A program made the translations under genes and the position numbers. A stretch of DNA of 64,000 nucleotides from Thermanaerosceptrum fracticalcis. Lineage in GTDB: Bacteria; Bacillota; Peptococcia; DRI-13. The first letter of the stretch is position 1. Each line of letters begins with the position of its first letter. Where the stretch lies: contig NZ_CP045798.1 in NCBI RefSeq assembly GCF_000746025.2, forward strand, positions 1,288,501 to 1,352,500. The letters run 5' to 3'. Positions 53,580 through 62,273 of this stretch are shown here, piece by piece. The notes beneath the pieces were generated by a model. The model was not told the DNA's origin. It did not search any database and saw only the letters and a program-made list of their open reading frames with translations.

Positions 53580-54275
53580 ATGTTCAATCTAGTGCTTTCC
53601 ATGCTTAGTCCCTTGACAGTCAATTACCAAAAACTAAAAACATTACCTTTGCCCATGCATTGTGTTAGGGGAGCAAGCCTTACCCACACTTTTTTAAACC
53701 GACAGGCTAAAGAAATACTGTACAATGACGGTTATCGAAAGGAAGCCGATTTCTTTAGCTATTTTTCAGAAGAACTGGACTTGGGGGTCACCTGGGCGGA
53801 TACGGGATTAAAGGCTTTTTGCCACTTCTATGATAACGAGACCAAAGCCGGTAAATGGCTGTGGCCCAATGCAACCCTGACCTGTGAATATTTTTTGGTG
53901 AAATCCCTTGAACTATGGAAAAATAAACAGTATGAAAAGGCCATGTTTTTTCTGGGAGCGGCCACGCACCTGGTTCAGGATATGTGTGTTCCCCACCATT
54001 CCCGTTGCGTTTTGGGAAAGGGTCACGTTGAATTTGAAAGATGGGTCAGGAAACACCGGGAAAATTACTCCATCACCCATGGTGACATATACCTTGATCT
54101 TAAGAAACCGGAGGAATGGATTCATTTAAATGCTGCTTACTCCTTTGATTATTTTCCATACGTTCAGTTAAACAGTCCTGAAGATCATTATCACCTGGCG
54201 GCAAGTATACTTCTACCACGAGCCCAAGCCAGCACAAGCGGCTTCTGGTTGTGGTTCTACCGGTTAGTTCATTGA
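53580..54275 (+). CDS. Zinc-dependent phospholipase C-like protein
   Basis: A 231-residue all-helical protein. The zinc ligand pattern of the phospholipase C/P1 nuclease family is visible: an early His, then HFYDNETKAG, GAATHLVQDMCVPHHSR and HVEFERW. These correspond to the HxxxD...H...HxxxE set. No signal peptide or C2-like domain is seen, unlike clostridial alpha-toxin (about 370 residues). A similar domain occurs alone in many Clostridia and is probably a lipid-active or nucleic-acid-active hydrolase of unknown role. It is followed by a lipase-like gene 70 bp on. Confidence 0.85.
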   Translation: MFNLVLSMLSPLTVNYQKLKTLPLPMHCVRGASLTHTFLNRQAKEILYNDGYRKEADFFSYFSEELDLGVTWADTGLKAFCHFYDNETKAGKWLWPNATLTCEYFLVKSLELWKNKQYEKAMFFLGAATHLVQDMCVPHHSRCVLGKGHVEFERWVRKHRENYSITHGDIYLDLKKPEEWIHLNAAYSFDYFPYVQLNSPEDHYHLAASILLPRAQASTSGFWLWFYRLVH

Positions 54276-54344
54276 GCACGAGTGACAACATTCTTATGCG
54301 ATATTGCTGCTTTTATTCATAAATATTGCGGTGCTGGGGCGGTT

Positions 54345-55253
54345 ATGAAGAAAAACGGATTATTAATCATCATTCTTACTTTTGTTTTATTTTCATTTAC
54401 AGATATTATCCATATAAAAAATGAGCGGTATGAGGGCCACCGGCCTATTCTGCCACCAGAATCTGTAACTTCTAACCGTAATCTCTATTTTGTGTTTCTC
54501 CATGGTATAGATAGCTGGTGTGATGGCAGTCCTTTTGCCAACATGGGATTTGAAAACATTAGACGTGCCATGTCTGTAGTAGGTTATTCATACCACGATA
54601 ACCGCTTTCTCCTCTATAGTTATATGGGCGGGCACATTGAGAACGGCAATTGGGTCCCCTACCCGTACACCCGTAAAAATACCGGTCAATCCCTTTATCT
54701 TAGTGTATACCAATTAGAACAATTAATTGAAAATATAACTCAGGCTAACCCCGAGGCCCGCTTTATTCTGGTGGGGCATAGTTTAGGGGGCAGAATAGCC
54801 TTGGATTTTGTAAGTACGACCCACCCGGAAAGCAGGAAAAAAATCCATGGTGTTATCACCTTAAATTCTCCTTTAATGGGCTCTACCATCAATGTTCCGG
54901 GAATACTTATGAGAATTCTCGATGCTAGTGGCTCAGTTTGGGGGAGCACTGCAGTTAAAGAACTAATTTATGAATCCCGGTTTTATCAAGATTTCCTTCA
55001 GTTACGCACTTCATCCATCAAACAACTGCAAAGAGATGGGATACAAGTAGCGACCTTCTCACATTATAAAGATTATTTTGTACGCAGCAAAACCTCCTGC
55101 CTAATCGATGCCGAAGGAGATCCTCTCACAGCGGGGTTCATTTTAAACAATAACCCCACCCATTCTAAATACAGATTCAACAGCCATTTGCAAATCTTAG
55201 ATGACCAGAGTGTCATTTCCTATATCGTAACCCTGGCTTCACCCTCCCCCTAA
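54345..55253 (+). CDS. Alpha/beta hydrolase, lipase-like, with N-terminal signal or anchor
   Basis: A 302-residue protein from the ATG at 54345 (MKKNGLLIIILTFVLFSFTD). The N-terminal hydrophobic segment is a signal peptide or anchor. The lipase nucleophile elbow is VGHSLGGRIALDF, with Ser in GHSLGG. FLHGIDSW is the oxyanion-side HG motif. The catalytic Asp and His are not obvious by eye; a candidate His is in NSHLQILDD near the end. It forms a pair with the phospholipase-like protein, suggesting combined lipid metabolism or surface activity (inference). Confidence 0.8.
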   Translation: MKKNGLLIIILTFVLFSFTDIIHIKNERYEGHRPILPPESVTSNRNLYFVFLHGIDSWCDGSPFANMGFENIRRAMSVVGYSYHDNRFLLYSYMGGHIENGNWVPYPYTRKNTGQSLYLSVYQLEQLIENITQANPEARFILVGHSLGGRIALDFVSTTHPESRKKIHGVITLNSPLMGSTINVPGILMRILDASGSVWGSTAVKELIYESRFYQDFLQLRTSSIKQLQRDGIQVATFSHYKDYFVRSKTSCLIDAEGDPLTAGFILNNNPTHSKYRFNSHLQILDDQSVISYIVTLASPSP

Positions 55254-55352
55254 TCATCTGCCAAAAAACAATCACGAATAGTAAGGATATAGGAATATCT
55301 TTATTTAAATCGACAAACAATAAACGCAAAATGTACAAGGAGGTTTTACATT

Positions 55353-55598
55353 ATGTCCAATATCTATTGCAGTGTGAACACTTGTCACTACTGGGACAAA
55401 GGTAACATTTGTGCAGCTAATGAAATTATGGTAACATCCGACAACTTAGCCGCTGAAAGGCCAGATACATTAGATGCACCCAATCATGCCCAATTCCCCA
55501 CTACACCTGTTGACGACTGCATGGCCACCTGTTGTAAAACTTTTGTGCGCAAAGGTTCTGGCGATGAAAGATTAGACGGAGTAAAGAAGACAACCTAA
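55353..55598 (+). CDS. DUF1540 protein
   Basis: An 81-residue protein starting MSNIYCSVNTCHYWDKGNIC, the DUF1540 cysteine pattern, with a later DDCMATCCKTF pair. DUF1540 proteins are small, Cys-rich and widespread in Firmicutes, with no known function. The ATG is behind AAGGAGGTTTT. It has its own terminator. Confidence 0.9.
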   Translation: MSNIYCSVNTCHYWDKGNICAANEIMVTSDNLAAERPDTLDAPNHAQFPTTPVDDCMATCCKTFVRKGSGDERLDGVKKTT

Positions 55599-55633
55599 TC
55601 AGGTAATTACTCCAGGTATTGATATCCTCTAAT

Positions 55634-55675
55634 AAAGATGATCCCCGTGCCGGGGGTCATCTTTATTATTTTTTA
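55634..55675 (+). terminator. Terminator of the DUF1540 gene
   Basis: AAAGATGATCCCC and GGGGGTCATCTTT form a stem (55634-55664), followed by ATTATTTTTT. Confidence 0.9.
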
Positions 55676-55741
55676 TGGCAAAAACTCTGTCATATAAATA
55701 AGTTATTTGGACTCCGTGGAGTCCGGTTCTTTCTTCTTCCT

Positions 55742-58045
55742 TTATTTTTTCTCCAGAATTGCCATTAATACCTTTTCAGGCGTAATGGGCAGATTTCTGA
55801 TGTTAACACCGACAGCATTATAAACAGCATGGGCGATGGCCGGTGAAGGTGTATTAATGACCACTTCACCCACAGACTTGGCGCCGAAGGGCCCCGTGGG
55901 CTCATAACTGGGCTCAAACTCCACCGTAATCTTCCCGATATCCTTCCTGCAGGGGATTTTATACTGCATAAAGGTATCGGTCTGCATTTTGCCACGCTCA
56001 CTGTATTTGACATCTTCATACATGGCCATGCCGATACCCTGGACCAGGCCGCCTTCCACCTGGATGCGGACAAGGTTAGGGTTAATCATGGTGCCGCAAT
56101 CCACAACAGCCACGTATTCAATTACATCTATTTTCCCCGTCTCCGTATCAACTTCTACTTCGGCAAAGCCGGCAATAAATGGCGGAGGACTTGTATCCCC
56201 GCCAAAAGTACCCGTACCTACCAGCTGCAACTTTCCTTCCCCGGAAATTAAACGCCGGGCCATTTCATCAAGGGATAAGGATAGATCTTTATTTATCGCC
56301 CGCACGAACTCACCGTCAAATTCTATTTCTTCAGAATCCACACCTAAAAGTTTAGCTCCGGCCTCTATAATTTTTGTTCTCATGTCTTCGGCAGCCTTGA
56401 TGACGGCATTTCCTGTGACATAGGCAGTGCTGGATGCATAGGAACCCGTATCATAGGGTGAGATATCCGTATCGGCGGCATGGACAATGATTTTGTCCAT
56501 GGTGGTTTCCAATACTTCTGCGGCTATTTGGGCCATGGTGGTGTCGCTGCCGGTCCCCATATCTGTGGAACCTAAGAGCAGGGTATAGAAACCGTCATCA
56601 TTCAACTTGATGACGGCAGAAGCCGTATCAATGCCGGCTATCCCTGAACCCTGCATGGTGATGGCCATGCCCACGGCACGGATTTTGGTGTCACTGACAA
56701 CTTTCCGGGGGTATTTTTCCTCCCAGCCAATGAGTTCTTTACCTCTTTTAATACAGCGGTCCAAGGCACTGCTTGCCAATACAACCGGCTTTCCTTCCGG
56801 GGTTTCACCTAAAACCGGATGGGCGTCCCCTTCCCTGATAATATTCTTTTCCCGCAACTCCGCCGGGTCCATCTGTAGTTTAGCCGCCAGTTCATTGATG
56901 GCTGATTCCAGGGCAAATGTGCCTTGGGTCACGCCATAGCCCCGTAAGGCCCCTGCCGGCATTTTGTTGGTATAGACGGCATGGCCCATATACCTGACGG
57001 CCCTGGCTTTACCATACAGGGGCAGTGTCTTATACCCGGCCACGGCAAAAACCGTAGGGGCGTGTTCGCCATAGGCCCCTGTATCAGACAAAGCCTGCAT
57101 ATCTATCGCTTTGATATTCCCCTCTTTATCGGCCCCCAGTCTTACAGTAATCCGCATGGCATGACGGCTGGTGGTACAGGCAAAGGTTTCCCTTCTGTCG
57201 TAAATGATCTTAGCGGGCTTGCCAGTTTTCAAGGTCACGAGAGCAGGAAAGACTTCCACCGAGGCTGTCTGCTTCCCTCCGAACCCGCCGCCAATCCTGG
57301 GCTTGATGACCCTGACCCTGCTCATGGGGATTTGCAAAGCCCTGGCCACAATCCTTCTCACGTGGAAGGGAATCTGAGTGGAACTGACGATGGTAAGCCT
57401 TCCATTGTGGTCAAAATAGGTTAGGGCACGGTAAGTTTCCATCATGGCATGGGCCTGGGCCTGCGTATAATAGGTTCCTTCCACGACCACATCACTGTTT
57501 TTCAGTTCCCCTTCCACATCACCGACTTCGATTTTACAGGAAGAGGCGATATTCTTTGTTTTATCCATCCCGATGTCCATATTTACTGTGACATCTCCTT
57601 CCGGATGGACTACTGAGGGATGACCGATAGCCTTTTCAAAATCCAGAACGGGCTCCAGGATTTCGTATTCTACTTTAATCAGCTTCATAGCTTTTTCGGC
57701 CGCCTTCTCATCTGCGGCGGCGATAATGGCTACTTCATCCCCCACATACCTCACGTATTCGTCTAAGATTAAACGGTCGTAGGGGGAGGGCTCGGGATAG
57801 GACTGCCCGGCCATGGTAAAACGTGTTTTGGGAACGTCTTGATATGTAAGTATGCACTCCACGCCGGGTATCCGGCTAGCTTTTTCTAAATTAATGGCTT
57901 TGATCCTGGCAAAAGCATAAGGGCTTCTCAGAATTTTTACCACCAGCTCATGGCCGTGAGCCAAATCGTCTGTATAAACAGGCTTTCCCGTGGTAATATC
58001 CATCCCGTCAATCTTAGAGATTGGCTGATTTACTATACGCATCAC
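55742..58045 (-). CDS. xdhA: Xanthine dehydrogenase-family molybdenum-binding subunit
   Basis: A 767-residue large subunit of the molybdenum hydroxylase family. The first Ald_Xan_dh domain covers about residues 15-120. The molybdenum-binding part has PRIGGGFGGKQTASVEVFPA, AGALRGYGVTQGTFALES and the catalytic Glu in GAKSVGEVVINTP. The start overlaps the end of the 2Fe-2S gene by about 1-4 nt. The heterotrimer layout (FAD, 2Fe-2S, Mo) could serve xanthine, nicotinate or aromatic substrates. A nearby permease-like remnant weakly hints at purines. Confidence 0.92.
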   Translation of the reverse strand: MMRIVNQPISKIDGMDITTGKPVYTDDLAHGHELVVKILRSPYAFARIKAINLEKASRIPGVECILTYQDVPKTRFTMAGQSYPEPSPYDRLILDEYVRYVGDEVAIIAAADEKAAEKAMKLIKVEYEILEPVLDFEKAIGHPSVVHPEGDVTVNMDIGMDKTKNIASSCKIEVGDVEGELKNSDVVVEGTYYTQAQAHAMMETYRALTYFDHNGRLTIVSSTQIPFHVRRIVARALQIPMSRVRVIKPRIGGGFGGKQTASVEVFPALVTLKTGKPAKIIYDRRETFACTTSRHAMRITVRLGADKEGNIKAIDMQALSDTGAYGEHAPTVFAVAGYKTLPLYGKARAVRYMGHAVYTNKMPAGALRGYGVTQGTFALESAINELAAKLQMDPAELREKNIIREGDAHPVLGETPEGKPVVLASSALDRCIKRGKELIGWEEKYPRKVVSDTKIRAVGMAITMQGSGIAGIDTASAVIKLNDDGFYTLLLGSTDMGTGSDTTMAQIAAEVLETTMDKIIVHAADTDISPYDTGSYASSTAYVTGNAVIKAAEDMRTKIIEAGAKLLGVDSEEIEFDGEFVRAINKDLSLSLDEMARRLISGEGKLQLVGTGTFGGDTSPPPFIAGFAEVEVDTETGKIDVIEYVAVVDCGTMINPNLVRIQVEGGLVQGIGMAMYEDVKYSERGKMQTDTFMQYKIPCRKDIGKITVEFEPSYEPTGPFGAKSVGEVVINTPSPAIAHAVYNAVGVNIRNLPITPEKVLMAILEKK

Positions 58046-58494
58046 TACACAACCCCCAGATATTTTTTAATTGCTCGCAACTGTCCCTGATACCCTGTGC
58101 AGCGGCAAAGATTCCCTGTCAGATAGTGGATGATATCTTCTTCTGTAGGGTTGGACAACTCTCGCTTCATGGCCAGGACCGTCATGATAAACCCGGGGCT
58201 GCAGAAGCCACACTGGTCTGCGCCTTCCTTGACCAGGAAATCGGCAAACTCCCGGGCCTCTTTCTGCACACCCTCAATAGTGGTAATATTTCCCCCGTTT
58301 ACTCTCATTGTAAGAAAAGAACAGGAGAGTACCGGTTTACCGTCCAGCCAGACGGTACATAAACCACAGGAGCCCGTATTGCACCCCTTTTTCACGCTTA
58401 AAAAACCATGCTTTCTCAATGTATCGGCTAAAAATTCATCATAAGGGGCTTCCATTTCCATCACTTTTTCATTGACCGTCACCTTTATTCGCAC
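58045..58494 (-). CDS. xdhC: Xanthine dehydrogenase-family 2Fe-2S subunit
   Basis: A 149-residue protein with two 2Fe-2S domains. The plant-type cluster is in KKGCNTGSCGLCTVWLDG plus a later Cys. The helical domain has QCGFCSPGFIM and NLCRCTGYQ. It relays electrons between Mo and FAD. It overlaps the FAD-subunit gene by 10 nt on one side and the Mo gene on the other, so all three are coupled. Confidence 0.95.
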   Translation of the reverse strand: MRIKVTVNEKVMEMEAPYDEFLADTLRKHGFLSVKKGCNTGSCGLCTVWLDGKPVLSCSFLTMRVNGGNITTIEGVQKEAREFADFLVKEGADQCGFCSPGFIMTVLAMKRELSNPTEEDIIHYLTGNLCRCTGYQGQLRAIKKYLGVV

Positions 58495-59282
58495 GCTAAA
58501 ACCTCCCCTATGGCTCTTTTTAGAAGAACTTTGCAGACGGCCTCACGGTATTTTTGACTGGCCCGCATGTTACTGCCGAAGGTCAATTCACTGGTGGCCA
58601 GGTTTGCAGCATGTTCGATGTCCTCCGAAGATAAGCTGCTGTTGGCCAAATATAACGAAGCCTCTTTGGCAATTTGGGCCCGCTGGGGTCTGGCCCCTGC
58701 CACTAAAAGCCACCGGTCTCCCTCTTTAGAGACGGCGACATTTACAATGGCATAGTCGCTTTGCGAATTCCGCATGCTGTTAAATACCGCTTTTTTGGCC
58801 GTCTTGGGAATGATTACTTTAACCAGAATATCTTTTGCCGACCCGTTTTCCAGAAAGTTTTCCAGAGAAACCCGCCCGGCCTTAAATAACTCCACCTCAG
58901 CTTCCAGGGAGAGTAGGGCCGTGATGAGATCGGAAAAACCGTAACGGGAATAAACGGTACCGCCTACCGTCACAATATTGCGCAGCTGTACCCCCACGAT
59001 ATGCTTTACCGCTTGGGGTAAAAGACCGTTAAAGTATTCTTTCAAAAGGGGGCTTATCTCAACGTCACGGAAAGTGGTCATGGCCCCAATTTCAATGGTT
59101 TGTTCATACTCGTTGATGAAATTTAAATTAAGCCTGGCTAAATCAATGGCGGTCCCTATTCTTTGAGAACCCAGCCGCAGAAAGGCACATCCGCCAAGAA
59201 TGGTATTATTCCTTTTTGCTTTTAAAATCCCGTACGCTTCTTCCAGCGTTCCGGGAACAACATAGTCCTGAATTGTAAACAT
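58485..59282 (-). CDS. xdhB: Xanthine dehydrogenase-family FAD-binding subunit
   Basis: A 265-residue FAD-binding subunit. FAD contacts are LGGCAFLRLGSQRIGTAIDL and LRNIVTVGGTVYSRYGFSDL. The C-terminal CO_deh_flav_C domain is present but the protein is short for the family (usually about 280-300). It accepts electrons from the 2Fe-2S subunit. It is the first gene of the hydroxylase operon; GGAGG is upstream of the ATG. Confidence 0.9.
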   Translation of the reverse strand: MFTIQDYVVPGTLEEAYGILKAKRNNTILGGCAFLRLGSQRIGTAIDLARLNLNFINEYEQTIEIGAMTTFRDVEISPLLKEYFNGLLPQAVKHIVGVQLRNIVTVGGTVYSRYGFSDLITALLSLEAEVELFKAGRVSLENFLENGSAKDILVKVIIPKTAKKAVFNSMRNSQSDYAIVNVAVSKEGDRWLLVAGARPQRAQIAKEASLYLANSSLSSEDIEHAANLATSELTFGSNMRASQKYREAVCKVLLKRAIGEVLACE

Positions 59283-59328
59283 AATGATCCTCCCTCATCC
59301 CTCAATGGTTAAGCATTACAAGATGTTA

Positions 59329-59530
59329 AGCCTTTTCCGTGATAGATTCGACCTTTTTATTTTGTAATCCTTTTTCCTGGTCTTCGGGTAAAACAATATT
59401 TAAAATCAGGGCAATCAGACCCGTCACCACTTATAACACCTTTCGCGATTTTATAATTCCCACCTTCTATCCTCATGGCCTTGCCTTTGATAATAGCTTC
59501 CGCAATTTTGCTTCTGGCACTCATGAGAAC
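59329..59530 (-). pseudogene. Decayed gene with an NCS2-permease-like C-terminal tail
   Basis: On the minus strand the end of the gap reads VVTGLIALILNIVLPEDQEK and stops at 59326. This tail is like that of nucleobase:cation symporters (xanthine/uracil permeases). Immediately upstream, in another frame, is a short open stretch starting MSARSKIAEAIIKGKAMRIE. A stop (59431-59433) and a frame change separate the two. The fragment length (about 34 codons) makes family assignment tentative. Confidence 0.4.
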
Positions 59531-59591
59531 CCATTAATTATACTATAAACAGGGTTCTATACATATGACCACCTAATGCCCCATACCTTAT

Positions 59592-59987
59592 CTAGATAAC
59601 AGTTACATGCTCTTGCTGTTGCAGCGCTTTTACCAGATAATTAATGATGGCATTTTGTAAAGCACCCGCTCCCAGATTGGAACAGTGGGCCTTTTCCTCG
59701 GGAAGCCCCCCCAGGTACTCCAGTATATCTGCATCGCAAATTTCCGCGGCCTCATCTATGGATTTGCCTTTCGCCAGTTCGGTCATGGCACTGCCACAGG
59801 CAATGGCCGCCGGACATCCGGCTATCTGAAAGCGTATATCACTAATATGATCATCAGTTACCTTAATATAGACTTTTATATAATCTCCACATCCTGGATC
59901 TCCCAATACGCCGATGCCATCGGCATCTTCCAAAACTCCCAGGTTACGCGGATTAGTAAAGTGGTCTAATATCTTCTCGGTATACAT
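59592..59987 (-). CDS. IscU/NifU-like iron-sulfur cluster scaffold
   Basis: A 131-residue scaffold. The three cluster ligands of IscU are at GDPGCGD, AGCPAAIACGSAMTELAKGK, and KAHCSNLGAGAL. The start is MYTEKILDHFTNPRN. No cysteine desulfurase or other isc gene is adjacent. It lies downstream of the Mrp-like remnant and the CoA-disulfide reductase gene, all on the minus strand. Confidence 0.92.
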   Translation of the reverse strand: MYTEKILDHFTNPRNLGVLEDADGIGVLGDPGCGDYIKVYIKVTDDHISDIRFQIAGCPAAIACGSAMTELAKGKSIDEAAEICDADILEYLGGLPEEKAHCSNLGAGALQNAIINYLVKALQQQEHVTVI

Positions 59988-60067
59988 ATAAAAACCTCCC
60001 TCTCTAAGTAAAAGGTACTCTCTATCTATGAGAGCACCTTCTAACTATATGCCTATACGATTGGCTT

Positions 60068-60305
60068 CTAAAACTGAACAAGTAAAAGGTCGGTCTTTAA
60101 GAACTCCTCACTGTTAAATTCTTCTATCCTGCCTTCATCACCCAAGGTACTGAGGGAGGATTGCAAGGGCAGGACACACAGCAAAGGTATTTTAAACTCC
60201 TGACATATGAGGTTGGCTTTGATAACTTTTCTTACCACCATGACATGCATCCTGTCCACATTTCTCTTCGTTACAGCCACGGGTATTACTGTTACATTGG
60301 GCCAT
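60068..60305 (-). pseudogene. Collapsed Mrp/NBP35-like ATPase gene
   Basis: An ATG at 60305 behind GAGGTGG opens a 37-codon Cys-rich frame, MAQCNSNTRGCNEEKCGQDA and on, stopping at 60192. An overlapping frame (GTG at 60280) ends at 60068 with EFKIPLLCVLPLQSSLSTLG, then DEGRIEEF. That tail resembles the C-terminal end of Mrp/NBP35 scaffold ATPases, whose N-terminus is also Cys-rich. Walker A (GKGGVGKS) and the NTPase core are absent. I read this as a gene with a large internal deletion and frame shift, not an intact small ORF. Confidence 0.5.
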
Positions 60306-60326
60306 GATTAACCACCTCTTATCTTA

Positions 60327-62024
60327 TCATTTCTTGACACTACGTTCGAAAGGCCAGCTCACTATGCCGCCATCCATAAACTTGATATTGGTAAATCCCT
60401 TTTCTTCTAATATCCTTTGCGCCTCATATCCCCGCAGGCTAACTTTACAGAATATGATAATTTCCTTATCGCGAGGAAGTTGGTCATACTTTTCTCTTAA
60501 CACACCCAGGGGTATATAGACTACGTTTTTATAAGGTAAAGACATCTCTTCTACTTCTTTAGGGCTTCTCACATCCAATAAGATAAAGTCTTCATTATTC
60601 TCTAACTTTTTCTTTACATCCAATACGGAAATGGATTTGGCAATACCATCAATCTTGTTTTGTATAATATTGGCCGCCGTGATTAAGTTATCCATAGCAG
60701 GCGCAAAAGGTGGAGCATAAGCAAGATCCATCTTGGCCATTTCTTTGGCCGTTATTCCATAATAAAGTCCCAAACTTAACATATTCAACCTTTTGGCCAC
60801 ATCACCAGGTCCGATAACCTGTGCGCCAATAATTTTTCCATCTTTTTTGTTTCCGACCAGTTTAATAAAAATAGTTTTTGCTGTTGGATAAAAATGGGCT
60901 TTATCAGGCCCAGGTGCAAGTACTGTGACCACATCATAATGTAGTTCCCGCGCCCTCTCTTCAGTAAGCCCTACACTACCCGCGTTAAAATCAAAAACCC
61001 TGCAAATAGTTGTTCCCAATACACCTGGAAATTCTTCCGGAGTCCCGGCAATATTATTGGCAATTATCCTTCCATGGATATTGGCCAGATCGCCCAAAGG
61101 GGTATAGACTCGTTTCTTTAAAATTAAATGATAATTATCTACACAATCGCCACCGGCATAGATATCCGGGTCTGTTGTTTGCAGGTATTCGTTTACTTTG
61201 ATGGCGTCATTGTCTGTTATTTCCAAACCTGCTTCCTGAGCAAGTTTACTGTTGGGTCTTACACCAATGGAGACCAGGGCCAGTTGGGCTTCTATGGTCC
61301 CCTGTTCTGTCACAACTGCCTTCAGGTTCCCCTGGTCGTCACCTTCGAAACTTAAAACCTTATTATTGACGGAAATATCGACCCCGTTAACTCTCATGTC
61401 ATGCATTAAGAGACTGGCCATTTCGATATCCAGCATTTTGGGTAAGACACGATCCAGCATCTCCACAATAACGACTTTGATGCCCAGTTTTGTTAAGGAT
61501 TCGGCTACTTCTAAACCTATTAACCCCCCGCCTACAATAACCGCATTTTTAATTTTACCAGTGCCTACAGCTTTTTTAATTCCTTCGGCATCATAGGGAT
61601 GATTCAGTTTATACACATTGTTTAAGTTTTTCCCGGGAATGGGCGGGTCCACGGGTGTGCCCCCAACAGCTAATACCAGCTTGTCATAAGAGATCTCCTG
61701 GACCTCACCAGTTTCCAGTCTCACTACCTCAACTTTTTTCTCTGTACGGTTGATTTTCTGGGCCAGGGTTCTATCCATAATCTCGATATTTTTTACTTTC
61801 TTAAAGAACTGGACGTCACGGGGAACACCTACGGGCGTACTCCACAGTTCCTTGATATCATGCACTTCGTCGGAAATGTAATATGGCATACCACAACCGC
61901 CATAGGAGAGAATTTCTCCCTTTTCAATAATGGTAATTTCCGCATCCAGGTCTAAGCGGCGCAATCTCGCTGCAACCTTAGGTCCACATGCAACCCCGCC
62001 AATAATCACATACTTGTTGGTCAT
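60327..62024 (-). CDS. CoA-disulfide/polysulfide reductase with C-terminal rhodanese domain
   Basis: A 565-residue flavoprotein. The N-terminal FAD domain starts KYVIIGGVACGPKVAARLRR, and the single redox Cys is in LSYGGCGMPYYIS, as in CoA-disulfide reductases. The NAD domain is NAVIVGGGLIGLEVAESL. A rhodanese domain at residues about 470-560 has the active-site IFCKVSLRGYEAQRIL. Fused rhodanese enzymes reduce polysulfide or CoA persulfide with NAD(P)H, which fits a sulfur-metabolising anaerobe. Confidence 0.92.
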   Translation of the reverse strand: MTNKYVIIGGVACGPKVAARLRRLDLDAEITIIEKGEILSYGGCGMPYYISDEVHDIKELWSTPVGVPRDVQFFKKVKNIEIMDRTLAQKINRTEKKVEVVRLETGEVQEISYDKLVLAVGGTPVDPPIPGKNLNNVYKLNHPYDAEGIKKAVGTGKIKNAVIVGGGLIGLEVAESLTKLGIKVVIVEMLDRVLPKMLDIEMASLLMHDMRVNGVDISVNNKVLSFEGDDQGNLKAVVTEQGTIEAQLALVSIGVRPNSKLAQEAGLEITDNDAIKVNEYLQTTDPDIYAGGDCVDNYHLILKKRVYTPLGDLANIHGRIIANNIAGTPEEFPGVLGTTICRVFDFNAGSVGLTEERARELHYDVVTVLAPGPDKAHFYPTAKTIFIKLVGNKKDGKIIGAQVIGPGDVAKRLNMLSLGLYYGITAKEMAKMDLAYAPPFAPAMDNLITAANIIQNKIDGIAKSISVLDVKKKLENNEDFILLDVRSPKEVEEMSLPYKNVVYIPLGVLREKYDQLPRDKEIIIFCKVSLRGYEAQRILEEKGFTNIKFMDGGIVSWPFERSVKK

Positions 62025-62100
62025 AAAAGCCCCCCTCTGCTAATATTTACAATCTGTATTCGTTTATATTATAAACATTTGTTAAATTTAATTCATCTCT

Positions 62101-62129
62101 ATACTAAACCTATTTTGAGCATACGTCAA
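62101..62129 (-). promoter_or_regulatory. Sigma-A promoter of the CoA-disulfide reductase gene
   Basis: TTGACG (62129-62124) and TAGTAT (62106-62101) are 17 bp apart on the minus strand, about 80 nt upstream of the ATG at 62024. Confidence 0.55.
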
Positions 62130-62182
62130 CAATAATTACATGTCCACTTCTCCACTGCACCCGTTAATGACTGCGTGAGCCT

Positions 62183-62213
62183 CTCCCGCCTACGCTTCGC
62201 TTAGAGGCGGGAG
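62183..62213. repeat. GC-rich inverted repeat
   Basis: CTCCCGCCT (62183-62191) and AGGCGGGAG (62205-62213) form a 9-bp stem in an otherwise AT-rich gap. Neither side has a T-tract, so it is not a clear terminator. Confidence 0.6.
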
Positions 62214-62235
62214 TCCTCCGGGCGGATTATGATAT

Positions 62236-62260
62236 CAAAAAAACTGCCGGTAACCGGCAT
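62236..62260 (-). terminator. Terminator of the transglutaminase-like gene
   Basis: The palindrome TGCCGGTAACCGGCA (62245-62259) is followed on the minus strand by TTTTTTT. Confidence 0.85.
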
Positions 62261-62273
62261 TGAGGGAAAAAGA

